Source: Bathynomus jamesi (taxonomy: Eukaryota > Arthropoda > Malacostraca > Isopoda > Cirolanidae). From it: a stretch of 64,000 nt of DNA. Below the pieces are notes generated by a model, which was not told where the DNA came from, searched no databases, and worked only from the letters and a program-made list of their open reading frames with translations. The stretch covers positions 947,001-1,011,000 of the forward strand of contig JAJOZX010000087.1 in NCBI GenBank assembly GCA_023014485.1, written 5' to 3'. The position numbers and the translations under genes are program-made. Positions 1 through 10,439 of this stretch are shown one piece after another; within the stretch, counting starts at the first letter, position 1, and every line of letters starts with the position of its first letter.

Positions 1-2498
1 TTACGTGATCTAATTTTGTTTCTAATAAGACCATCTCTACGCTCATGACCTACAACAGCCAAGGATGCTTCAGTGACAAGCTTGATGTGCCTTTCAACAT
101 TCTGACTGTGGCACTCGTGATCCAGTTTCAATGCGGTATTAATGATATCACGCAGTTCATAATTACTGAATTCTTTTAATACAGGTGGAACAGTTTCCCA
201 TTGGGACATAGCAGACAGCTTGTGGTATGCAGAAGCTTTGAAATTGATGATTGGCTTTCTAAGACCCTAACATTCTCATCTATAGCAGGATATTCATCAG
301 TACCACCTTCATGATCCTCTTCATTCTCATCATCACTTTCAATTATTCCACCTGCAAAATCATTGCTACTACCAGATTCCTCATCAAAATCCTCTATAAC
401 TCCCCTCAGACACAGAACTTTATTGACAGCACACCTCCTCACCTCTTCATCTTCATCAGCCAGCATTCCAACTAAAATATTTTCACCATGAGCAAAATAG
501 CTGTTATTGTTTAATACGTCATAACAAATTTCTCTAATTTTCCTGTTAGGGAATTTATTTACTCTTTGGATCATATTGAATAGGTTTCTTGACTCATCAC
601 TTAGCCTCTTATTAGCCTTGATATTGAACAACTGTGAAAGTATACTTTGATGATGAATTCTACTATGATTTTGATGTTCTTACTGGGTGTTTTTTGTGAA
701 ACATAAAAGCGAAAATTCTACAGGCTAAGGTGAGCCATCGAGAGTGATTTAGCAGGCCAATTTCTAAGAGTGCAAGGTCTTCATCCACTTCACCAGTAAT
801 AATTGCCCAGCAGATGCAGTATCCATAGTATTGGTCTGTTGATAAATTATTGACCACCTCATTTGGTAGAAGCACAAATGCAGGATAAGGTATAGATTTG
901 AAGTCCACAACATTCCATTCTGACACATTCCCATTGAGCTGAGAACCATTAGGGCCAGAAAATTTGTCTGGACTTTTTGTTGTCCCATCTAAAGTTATGA
1001 AGATGTGTCTAAGTGGCAATTCATTTAGATGCAGAAGACAAATATCCCACTGAAGAGGGTGCCCTAAAAACATTTCCAAATATCTGATTGACCCATGCAT
1101 ATGTCCTGTGTTAGTATTTGTCCCATCTGCTTTAACTAAGTTTAATTTGGCCTCAAGTTCTGTCCCTTTAATGATCTTATAAATGCCATGAGCAATGTCA
1201 ATGCCTTTTCCACTCTCCGGGGTAAAATGGTCGAGGTAGAAATCATCTGAAAATAAATGTAATTAATTTTACAATTAAATAAAAATGAAAAAGGAAGGAA
1301 TAAAGTTAACTGGACAGTTGTCACTTAAAAATTTTTTTTTAAGTAATTGAAATATTACTTTATAGTACAGTAATATAACAGCATAACGCCTATAACTGTA
1401 TGACAATCATTTCCATTTACCTGGCTCTCCAGTAATGACATAATGTTCCTCTAGGATTGTGGATGTATAATACTTTTCATTTACTTTGTTAACAGCAAGT
1501 GTAGCATCCTTTCTACCGTCAAAGCCAATGCCAGTCACTTTTTCAAATATCACTTCTTCTTCCTTCTTCCTTTCAGCTCTCAATTTAGCTCTCTCCCTTC
1601 TCAACTTGTTTCTGAAAAGTATTTAAAAAATATTGGCCATGCATTACTGCATTAGCATTATACAAATATACAAATATACAAAATACAAATGTCAGTTTCC
1701 TGTTTGAAACTAATTAATATAAATACAAAATAGAAATTTTGACGCTAATTAAAATAATAGTAAATCTGGTGATTTAGAACTTATAGCAGAAGCTAAGAAA
1801 TGTAATATCTAGAGTGATTAAAACATACTTATCAATAACATTTTGTATGTTATCTGGGGTGATTACTCCAAAGTCCACCAATGTAGCAGAACCAATAGCC
1901 GCTCCTGCTCTATCACTTACTTGATATCTGTTAGGATATTTAAAGTAGATTTACATATCTATTGTCAATGAATAATTTATTGGTAATCTTAATCTCTTAG
2001 TCACAATGATTTCACTTTAAGCTGTATTAAAAGATTTATCTTTCAGTACTATACCTGTCACATGCTTCAGCTAATGAGCGTAATCTAGTTCTGTTCTGCA
2101 ATGTTGAGACTTCTGGAACATAGTCTGCATCAAATGAATCATTACAACTGTCGCTATCTGTCAACTCAGGAATGTCCATAGGTTCAGGAGGATGAGGAGG
2201 AGGAACTGATTCTTTTGCTTTTTGAGATTGAATAACCCGTGATTTGAATTTTAAGTCAGTGGCTGTTTCTGGGACTTCTTTCAGGGTACAGTAACCATGC
2301 CTAGTTGTTTTCTGGTACTACAAAGTGATTATATTTCATTACACTATAATGTATCTTTTATCTATGGGTCTCTATATGTAATTGAAATTCTTACAAAAAT
2401 GAGAAAATACTAAAATATTACTTATCATTAACATCATTAATAGTGTATTATTGATATTACTAACTTATTAAATGCACTTTAAAAATTGTAGCAAATTA

Positions 2499-2605
2499 CA
2501 CTGGTCAACAAAGATTTTTCATCAGAGTAAAATTTGTGTTGGCTGGATAGCATTTTTCACGCTGATTCCAAAACTGCATTCAGATTTTTTCTAGCACGTA
2601 TAGTT
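2499..2605 (+). repeat. Left terminal inverted repeat, CACTGG copy 1
   Basis: This is the inverted partner of 4374-4489. The outer 14 bases differ at one position, and the inner 17 bases are identical. Confidence 0.85.
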
Positions 2606-2908
2606 TTCAAGATGAAGGCATATATATAACTACACAGATTTAACCATTTTAAATAGGCAAAATACTAATATTTCAACATTTGATTGTGTTTATTTTATTG
2701 TGTTTTTTTAGTTATTCATCTATTTATTTCAATTATCTTAATTATATATCTTATGTATTTCAGGTGCGAGCTTTTACGTCTAGCAGTATTGTGATTCAGG
2801 CAACAACGCCGTGCTTTGTGTGTCAAAAGATCAGTCCAGTCCAAGAACTTGTTGTGTCAAGTTGGTGAACATTTTTTTTGAATTTATAGTTTGCTCAGGT
2901 CAGTCAAC

Positions 2909-4221
2909 ATGCCTCGACAATGTAAGAATGACCCCGACAAGTTCTGTTTCGTATGCGGCCAGTTCACAACTAAAACACAGCGACGAAGTATTACAACCGA
3001 CATTAAGAAAATATACAAGCTATACTTTGGTTGCCATCTAGGTGACCAAGATAAACCATGGGCACCACATCAAATCTGTTCTGGCTGTTCAAATGGATTA
3101 CGTGATTGGCTTAACAAAAAGAAAGCTTCAATGCCATTTGCCATACCCATGATATGGAGGGAGCCGAGAGATCATCATGAAGACTGTTATTTTTGTAGTG
3201 TGAACTTAATGGGGTTTTCTGCCAAGAACAAACACCAGATTGTATATCCAAACTTGGATTCAGCACGTAGACCATAAAACATGATGAAACATTGCCCATT
3301 CCAATTCCCCTAAGTGATAGGCTAGATTCTATCATAGATGACATGGAAAGTGATGAAGGTGCAACTGGCGTTTCCGCACCATCTACAGAACCAGAGTACA
3401 CTTTTGAAGGTAGACATTTAGAGCCTAAAAAGTTAACCCAAGGACAGTTGAATGATCTTGTTAGAGACTTATCGCTGTCTAAAGAGAAATCAGAGCTTCT
3501 CGCCTCAAGACTAAAGGAGAACAATTTACTTGAGAACAATGTTCGTATTAGTTACTACCGAAAGCGGAATTTTGAATTAACAGCATTCTTTTCAGTAGAC
3601 GGTCCTCTCTGTTATTGCCATGACATCAATGGACTATTTACAGCCATATCTCAGACGTATGTGGCATCTGAGTGGCGCCTCTTTTGATTCGTCGCAGAGA
3701 AGCCTGAAAGCAGTTCTTTTGCATAATGGTAATATAATGCCATCCATCCCCATTGCCCATTCCGTCCATCTAAAAGAGACATATGACAATATGGATATAC
3801 TACTTAAGGCAATCAAATACGACAGTCATCAATGGAATGTTTGTGGAGATCTAAAAGTTATAGGAATACTTATGGGTATGCAGTCAGGATTCACAATTGG
3901 ATATGTGAAAACTTTCCTGGAAGCAACAAGTCACCTGCGTATAAGGATGGAGTCAAGAACCTCCTTGATGCCTTCAAAGAAATGGAGTGTCGAATGTCGT
4001 TAAATATTCACTTCCTGCATTCCCACTTAGATTTCTTTCCTGAAAACCTTGGTGCAGTGAGTGACGAGCAAGGAGAGTGCTTCCATCAAGATATTCAGAT
4101 GATGGAGAAGCGCTACCAAGGATATTGGAATGAAAGCATGATAGCGGACCATTGTTGGATGCTGTATCGTGACAATCCAGGCCAAATTTACAAAAGGAAA
4201 TCACACTCACAGCGCTTTTAA
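2909..4221 (+). pseudogene. Putative DDE transposase of the CACTGG family, copy 1 (broken)
   Basis: The start at 2909 opens a Cys-rich N terminus (CKNDPDKFCFVCG, then QICSGC, then DCYFC). A middle helical part follows (LNDLVRDLSLSKEKSELLAS), then EWRLF + DSSQRSLKAVLL (first candidate Asp), CGDLKVIGILMGMQSG (second Asp) and a C-terminal part with IHFLHSH and DEQGECFHQ (HxxxxH and candidate Glu). Frames change near 3270 and 3685, and again about 3900 where roughly 120 residues present in copy 2, including the CFLC motif, are missing. It is therefore inactive. Unlike copy 2 it has no introns at the two positions that can be compared. Family membership is certain from copy 2; the catalytic role is inferred. 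Confidence 0.8.
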
Positions 4222-4373
4222 TAAAATAATGTATATATTCTTTATTTATAAGTACATTGAATAAAGTATATGATGTATTTGTTGTTTAGCATTCCTAAGT
4301 GTGATCTATACATCCATAAATTTTCTTATAGCAATATCAAAAACTTAAAAATATAAAACCAGTGTATCTATAT

Positions 4374-4489
4374 AACTATACGTGCTAGAAAAGAAATAAA
4401 ACCAGATCCGGAATCAGCGCGAAAAATGCATTAAGAAAAGTGTGATCATGTTGTGATGAGAAAAAAATGTTTCATTTTGTTGGCCAGTG
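4374..4489 (-). repeat. Right terminal inverted repeat, CACTGG copy 1
   Basis: This is the inverted partner of 2499-2605. It ends ...TTGGCCAGTG and is followed by the TTA target duplication. Confidence 0.85.
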
Positions 4490-4987
4490 TTATTAATAAT
4501 TGATAATTAATTAATATTAATTAATAATTTACAACTTGAAATTCAATCAACAGACCTACCTCATAAAACTGGTAATCAGATTCAGTCATTTTTAGTAAGT
4601 GCTTTTCTCTATCTGCCAACAGTTTGTGATCATGTTGATATATGTCAAATAAAACGTTTACAGTTTTCAGAAAATCATCCAGATCTTGATATTTAGGTCC
4701 CCTTTTCTTTTTGTCATACTTCAGAAGGCGGTTGAATTCCTTTATTTGGGTTTTCAGTCGGCTCTGTATGGCATTTACTGATATTGGATAAACATTATAT
4801 GTGACCCACAATTTATGCAATTCCTCAGAAGTAGCTCTCAGTACAGCATCTGTTTTATAGTCTCCGAAACACAAACACCTTTCAATAACTTGCTTCAACG
4901 TAGGCAATTTCCTAAAGGAAACTGTTCTGCTGGCATAAAACGTACATCACCAAGTACTTTAGCAACTGTTTTCCTTGTAGAAGTCAT

Positions 4988-5439
4988 ACTTTATATTGCA
5001 AATGTTGAATTCAATGACAAATTGCAGTTGGAAACTTATAACAAAGGCACCTGAAAAAAAACAAGTTTTCAATTTATTACGTTTAAAAAAAGTTCATGAA
5101 GCAGCCCCACCCTCTATTCTTAATCAAGCATAATGGATGCAAGATAACAAGGAAAAGTCATATCATGTGATCACTATGTCCATGTCAACATCCTTTTAGG
5201 GCAATGTTAGTAATCAAAAAGCCAAATCATGCTTATTTTAGAATTTTTTTGTCACTAAGGTCCGTCGAAAGGGGGTCTATGGGCCCCAAAAATTAGTTTT
5301 TCTAAAGTAACTAAAACACTAAAGGTTTTATGAAAACATACCACTCTTAATAATTTGTTCTAAATCAAATTCTGCATCTTATGGTATGCAAACCATCTCT
5401 CTAGCATGTTCAGAAGAAGAGATATTGCCATTTTCCTGA
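4988..5439. other. Stretch without a recognisable gene
   Basis: Upstream of the first exon of the minus-strand family gene. No coding similarity, RNA gene or clear repeat was recognised. A promoter for that gene would lie here, but none can be pinpointed. Confidence 0.5.
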
Positions 5440-5469
5440 TTTTGCTAGTGCGGCATTAGATGTTTTTAC

Positions 5470-5640
5470 AAATAGTCAGGGGCTTAATCTATAATTGTTC
5501 AAATCATTCCAAAAGTGCCATTTTTGGACCACAGGTAGCTATGACCATACTAATTTGAATGTTTGCGGGAGCCAAGCTGGGCTCCCACTGTGGCGGCATA
5601 TGGCCAAATCAAAATGGCCGCTGTCCAAAATAACATCCAC
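5470..5640 (+). repeat. Left inverted repeat of the XPG-like unit
   Basis: It pairs with 8190-8376. It is GC-richer than its surroundings and contains GCGGGAGCCAAGCTGGGCTC. Confidence 0.7.
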
Positions 5641-5773
5641 TTGAGTACCAATACTAGTACAGGTTACATAGTTAACTTGATAAAAAATAAGAGTCAGCAT
5701 CACATCTTTTGCTATTAAACTTTAGTATATACGCAAGTACAATCTTCTTATCCAATAGATGGCTGTTCACTGA

Positions 5774-7731
5774 TTAATAGTCGTCATTGTTCAGGCAGCC
5801 ACCCTCACACTTGCAGAGTGTCGTACATCGAATTCCAGCAATACTGCATTTGCAATTCCCTCTGCAGGCTTTAGTGCATCTTCAATGAAGGAGAAGAGCA
5901 CATGCCTTACTGGCATCAGCGTGAGTTGTCCAGAAAGGGAGCCATTGGTTGCTGCGCTTGTCATATTCCCATCCCCATTTATCAAAAGCAAGGAGTGTCT
6001 GATGGCATGTGGTTGACTGCTTCCACACAAAACTTGCCTGCAACAATGACCTCTTGATATGCTGGAAGAGGGCAGCTTGGGTAGGTGGTATGCTGTCCAA
6101 TGATCGACTGCCACTAGAAAACAGATGGTGCCTGGCTACGTTTACAGATGCTTGTCCACATGTTTTACTGTACATGAGCACAACAAACCTCTCAATGTGT
6201 GTCATTTCAGGAGATACTAGACTGAAGGACTCGGGTCTTCAGTCAATTTGATCATGGTTTCAGTTAAGTTTGGTGTATTATTCCATGCAGTCCATGCTGT
6301 CTTCTTCCCACATCCAAGAAACTGAGACGTAGTGTCGCAGCCTGTTAGTGCATGGAACAGAGGTAGAGCCAGCGACTTTGATGGACCAAGCTGTGATTGA
6401 ATGCTGTGCACTGGGATGTCTCGGTAATATTTGCACTACCAAAACCAATCCAGAGTTCTGTTAGGTCAAGCTGTTGAAAGAAAGCAATGGCAAGAACGAC
6501 TATGTCACTGTCAACAGTGCGGATGAATGCTTTCTTGTGACCCTGAGATGATGCGTGAGCAAGATGCAGAATGATCCGCGTATCTGCCTCTGTGTGTTTG
6601 CATGGTTGGAGCCCTGATATATCAATGCTTTATTGGAGAGCACAGTTTCTAATTCAGTGCTGAGGAGGAGTTTTCCACCCATGTCAATCTTGATCAGCTG
6701 TTTACTGATAAAGACGAACAGTTCCTTCTTGTTTTCCACATTTTTCAAAATATGACTGCCAGTCTCGTTTGGGAATGGGTGTGGTACCATCACTATCTGG
6801 ATCAAGTCGAGTACGTGCTCCTGAACCACCCGCTGCTGTGCAAGTGATTTCAGACTGTCTTCAGGATAGGTATCCCACACGGCATCGACGCGCTCAACTG
6901 TGTCAGTCATCTTGCTTTAATGAAAGGTATGATGTGTAGAGATACATATTCAGCAAATGTTGATGCTCTACTTGGACGCACAATGTGGACGATGGCGGCC
7001 ATATCATACAATTGAACTGTCACTTGTTTAGCAGGATTGGCAGATCCAGTTGGTGCATTGACACATGCAAGAATGTCTGATTTATTTCCAGCTCTGAGTG
7101 AACCTCGGTCTGAGAGTGAAGGGGGCTCTCGCTGATTCTCGTATGTGAAAAATTCTGTCATATCCGCATCTGGACGTGATTGTAGAGACAGGAATAGCTG
7201 AGTAATGAGCACTGTGTTTTGCTTCTGTACCCCCACTTTGCTACTCTTCTTGCGTGGGTCTGGCCGATTGCTGAATGTGTACACATTGTTTTTCTTTATA
7301 GTGTTTGATATAGGAACTGTCCCTTTGTCCAGCCTAGTCTTTACATACTCCTCATGAAGGGCTTGGCCAACTTCCTGTATCTGTGACAGTGATGCTGCTA
7401 CTTCATTCTCCATAACATCGTGTGTGTCAAGGGCTACAAGCTCCTGATTTGTGGCCAGGAAGGGGTTGCCCAGTTCAGACACCACCTTTGTGAATGACTT
7501 GACATCCTTCAAAAACCTAGACTGTAGCCCAGGTGCTGTTTCGTGGTGGCCAGTTGGTCCTTCTGTAAGTTTCTGAGCATTCTCAAACTCTTCTATCATT
7601 CTGACACATTCAGGACCTGCCAACATGTACAATGCTAATGCTTCTGTTTTGTCATAGAGGTCAGATGCTCCACCACAGCCCTGCAGTACTTTGTTCATCT
7701 GCTCATGAGATTGATCTTTCGCAGTGTCCAA
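5774..7731 (-). pseudogene. XPG/FEN1-like (PIN-fold) nuclease family gene with Cys-rich tail, broken
   Basis: Reading from 7731: an N-terminal part (KVLQGCGGASDLYDKTEAL, ELGNPFLATNQELVALDTHD, SDRGSLRAGNKSDILAC), then HANTEADTRIILHLAHASSQ near 6580, TVDSDIVVLAIAFF near 6500, LFHALTGCDTTSQFLGCGKK near 6330 and a C-terminal tail with CRCTKACRGNCKCSIAG ending at 5774. The order E-A-D, D-S-D, G-C-D followed by Gly-rich residues resembles the acidic metal-binding set of XPG/FEN1 nucleases; this is my inference from motifs. Frames break near 6907, 6585, 6433 and 6215, and a TGA near 5880 cuts off the Cys tail. A TAA lies just upstream of 7731, so the true start is missing or on another exon. I recall the family as multi-copy in many aquatic invertebrates, without an assigned function. 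Confidence 0.65.
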
Positions 7732-8189
7732 TTAATTCCAGTTATGTTAGTAGACATGTTGAGGTATTAATGTTCTACTACACACTACTAACTACACACT
7801 AACGAGATCTTCATATCTGCAGGCCTGAAGAGACTAGAATGTGAAGAAGACCACCACCGCATAGACTTGCTTCAGAGGAATACAGGTATGCCAACACCTG
7901 CAAAATAATAAAAAATAGATTAATAGTGGACAAAATGTCAGTAGAAATCCAATGTAAAAGTTAATATAGCTGTTACAACCACAAATCTAAGTGCAATAAT
8001 TATGTATCATGATTCAATTGACATAAAATGTACATTTCTTATAAAATATATCAAATGTGGATATATACGACCTGACGTATATCTTGAATTAAAAAACAAA
8101 TATCAGAACTGGATTCTCTATACTCAAAAACATACAAAAAGTGTCATTATTTGCTGTTCTACTATGATTGGTTGTTATTTTATCGCCCA

Positions 8190-8376
8190 ATGTCAGACCA
8201 GATGGCGGCCATCTTGGATTCGTCCATAATGGCCGCCACAGGGAGAGCCCATGTTGGCTCCCGCAAAAAATGAATGCTTATGGTCATATCTACCCCTGGT
8301 AAAAAAAATGGTACTTTTGGAACAAAGGGAACAATCGGGGTGATTTTTTGGATTAAGCCCCCTGACTAAAAAACGG
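8190..8376 (-). repeat. Right inverted repeat of the XPG-like unit
   Basis: It is the inverted partner of 5470-5640, containing CTCCCTGTGGCGGCC and GCGGGAGCCAACATGGGCTC on the minus strand. Confidence 0.7.
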
Positions 8377-8485
8377 GGGTGGCCGGACACACGTTGGTGG
8401 CCACCAATTATTTTTTTCAGAAATCTTATTTTTATATCAAAAGCCAACTGTTAATGACTGATTAATTCTATCTTGAGTTTCAGCC

Positions 8486-9575
8486 CGGCCTAAATTATTT
8501 ACTGTCTGTCGCGATATCATCTCTTAGAAACAATGATGAAATCATAATAAAAAAATCCGATAAAGGTAATAGTACTGTTATATTGAACAAGAATGAATAT
8601 AATAATAAATTAAAAGATATTGTGAGCAATAATAATAAATTTTCGAAATGTAATATTAACACAACACTTAAAATAAAAAATGAAATAGATAAAATTGCTA
8701 ATTCAATAAATGACGTAAACATCTCCAAATTACTAAAACGATCATGAAGTTATAATGACGGTCATCTTTATGGACTACCTAAGATTCGTAAAAACTCTCC
8801 TAATCTACTATTACGCCCTGTCATCTCAATGAGCGGAACTGTCACACATGATATCGCTCAGTTTTTAAATAAGATAATAAGACCGTATCTTAACAAAAAT
8901 GAAATAGATAAAATTGCTAATTCAATAATGACGTAAACATCTCCAAATTACTAAAACGATCATGAAGTTATAATGACGGTCATCTTTATGGACTACTAAG
9001 ATTCATAAAAACTCTCCTAATCCACTATTACGCCCTGTCATCTCATGAGCGGAACTGTCACACATGATATCGCTCAGTTTTTAAATAAGATAATAAGACG
9101 TATCTTAAAAATTTTATGTAATTCTACAACCGAAACTAGCTAAATTATCTAACTTAAAATAGTCAACGCTGAACAACTTGTTTCTCTTGACGTGGAATCA
9201 CTTTTTACAAATGTACCAGTCATGGAAACCATAGAAATAATTTGGAAAATGTTTACAATAATCAAAATTTAATTGCACCAACCTTAAAAAAGAAGATATG
9301 AAACAATTACTTATTTTGTGTTGCACAAAAACTCCGTTTAGATTCTGTGATGAAACCTACATACAGATAGATGGTGTTGCTATGGGCACACCATTAGGAC
9401 CTACCTTCGCAGACTTCATGAATTAAGTAAATTAAAATTCACATTTGAACCTGCCTTGAATGATACACTCTCTTTTCTCGACATTAATATATTCATTGGT
9501 CAAAATGGATGTTTAACGACTGGTGTACATGTTAAACAAAGAGACAAAGAAACGTATTTAAATTATAATTAATGT
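8486..9575 (+). pseudogene. Penelope-like element (PLE) reverse transcriptase fragment, copy 1
   Basis: Plus-strand reading gives IIIKKSDKGNSTVILNKNEY, HLYGLPKIRKNSPNLLLRPV, VSLDVESLFTNVPV (motif A with catalytic Asp), VAMGTPLGPTFADF (motif B), then FTFEPALNDTLSFLDINIF. These are the typical PLE reverse-transcriptase blocks in order. The YVDD block is missing: the sequence jumps from FADF to the FEPAL block. Several stops and frameshifts are present. A tandem duplication at 8679-9110 repeats the first RT block. Its relative at 13574 carries the part missing here. Confidence 0.85.
8679..9115 (+). repeat. 218-bp tandem duplication inside the PLE fragment
   Basis: The segment beginning AAAATGAAATAGATAAAATT at 8680 recurs from 8898, running to the TATCTTAA block with small deletions. 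The duplicate repeats the LPKIRKNSP block of the reverse transcriptase. Confidence 0.85.
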
Positions 9576-9849
9576 TTAAATTATTAAAGCTCAAAGATGT
9601 AATCAACTTGGCACATTGAAAAGAGCATTTACTTCTATATTTCTATGTTTGGATGTGATAGAATATTGAGGGAAGTTTTTGTTTTCTGTGAAACACAAGT
9701 TATTTATGCAAAACTTGAAGTATTTTACAGTATTACGTCGATGGAATATATAAGAAAGAGAAAACTTCATCAACTTGAGTAGTCTAAGCAACATCATCCT
9801 GTTTGGATATACGTTTTTGTGGTTCTATTTATCAATTATTACGAAAGAA
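9576..9849. other. AT-rich spacer, nothing recognised
   Basis: This lies between the PLE fragment and the 5' end shared by LINE A copies. No gene or repeat was recognised. Confidence 0.5.
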
Positions 9850-10113
9850 ATCTTGTATAACTTGAAGAGCCTAATCATTTTCATGAATCAATAAAGTAAC
9901 ATAAATATCATCAACTGTTGCCGCAAAATAGAAGTCAACATCTTCCTTCCTTGAATAATCAATTTTAAAATTAGAAAGCTGTTTTGAGCAGAAAACTGAG
10001 ATTTTTTATAAAAAACCTATGAACAGTTAGCTAGAACAACGTGAAAAAAGTGCTAGCAGCTGACGAGGAAGCTTCAACAGTGGCTGTATCCTCCAGCGAG
10101 GACACGTCCAGCG

Positions 10114-10437
10114 ATGAAAAGGCGACGTCAACCAAAACATCAACGCGCTGGTGGCCAAACTTCCTTAAATCTCCGTGCAGCGGGCTGTCTACGGTTGGCC
10201 AGACTGGCAGTCGACGGCCTGTTGCGTGCCACGGTCAGAGTGCCGATCGGCTCCCGGGGCCGGACCTATTCTCAGCGTGCTACTTTTTCATTTACGGGGA
10301 GCAATTGCGTGCTCCCAGGAATACTCTTACTCTCCGGCGACATTAAGACTAATCCAGGACACACTACAACTTACACATGTCACCATACAGAAAGACATAG
10401 ACACAATAGCACACATGAGACACATACAGAAGTATAA
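10114..10437 (+). pseudogene. LINE A 5' ORF with degenerate 2A-like peptide
   Basis: A 107-codon frame rich in Arg (MKRRRQPKHQRAGG, LRATVRVPIGSRGR) runs into ILLLSGDIKTNPGH (10321-10362). The same layout occurs in the copies at 18412-17942 (minus) and 19670-19981, so the frame was kept in the ancestor. The endonuclease continues in another frame after this copy decayed. Confidence 0.6.
10321..10362 (+). other. 2A-like motif in LINE A
   Basis: The codons read ILLLSGDIKTNPGH. The known 2A ribosome-skipping consensus is D-(V/I)-E-x-N-P-G-P; here Glu is Lys and the last Pro is His. Sister copies read LLLLSGDIKTNPCP and LLLPSGDNKTNPGH, so the majority residues point to an ancestral 2A. 2A-like sequences are known in some non-LTR retrotransposons. 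This copy is probably not functional. Confidence 0.55.
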
Positions 10438-10439
10438 TA

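Larger units (their letters stand above)
2499..4489 (+). mobile_element. CACTGG-ended DNA transposon, copy 1 (defective)
   Basis: The 1991-bp element starts CACTGGTCAACAAA and ends with the inverted counterpart of CACTGGCCAACAAAA. Inverted repeats of about 110 bp (2499-2605 and 4374-4489) also share a GCATTTTTC(A/G)CGCTGATTCC block and an identical TTCTAGCACGTATAGTT inner edge. It is flanked by TTA on both sides (2496-2498 and 4490-4492), a 3-bp target duplication. It sits in intron 1 of the minus-strand family gene. The cargo is one broken Cys-rich, DDE-like gene. Termini and 3-bp duplication resemble EnSpm/CACTA (CMC) elements, but the assignment is an inference. Confidence 0.85.
1..4987 (-). 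pseudogene. Decayed five-exon gene of a conserved multi-copy family, function unknown
   Basis: Exons read on the minus strand with good splice sites: 4560-4987 (ATG at 4987), 2055-2317, 1829-1927, 1421-1611 and 1246 to the left edge. Acceptors end in tttgtag, ctaacag, ttttcag and ttttcag; donors are gtaggt, gtatag, gtatgt and gtaaat; codon phases match across all four junctions. Recognisable blocks include RCLCFGDYKTDAVLRATSEE, HGSIRYLEMFLGHPLQW, LLNHSRWLTLACRIF, YFAHGENILVGML and the C-terminal VERHIKLVTEASLAVVGHER. I recall this as a multi-copy invertebrate family with no assigned function. The frame breaks near 4905, between about 631 and 663, and near 270, so this copy looks dead. Intron 1 contains the CACTGG transposon at 2499-4489; without it the intron would be about 250 bp. 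It could itself belong to a mobile element, but no terminal repeats are visible. Family and exon structure are fairly sure; function is not known. Confidence 0.7.
5440..8450 (-). mobile_element. Inverted-repeat-bounded unit carrying an XPG/FEN1-like gene
   Basis: A left block at about 5470-5640 and a right block at about 8190-8376 are inverted repeats with roughly 75% identity by eye. They share TAGTCAGGGG(C/G)CTTAATC, TATGACCATA, GCGGGAGCCAA and a GTGGCGGC...AATGGCCGC segment. Between them lies one broken minus-strand gene. Exact outer ends and a target duplication could not be found, so calling it a transposon is an inference from the symmetric flanks plus a multi-copy gene family. The interval 7740-8190 between gene and right repeat holds nothing recognised. 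Confidence 0.55.
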
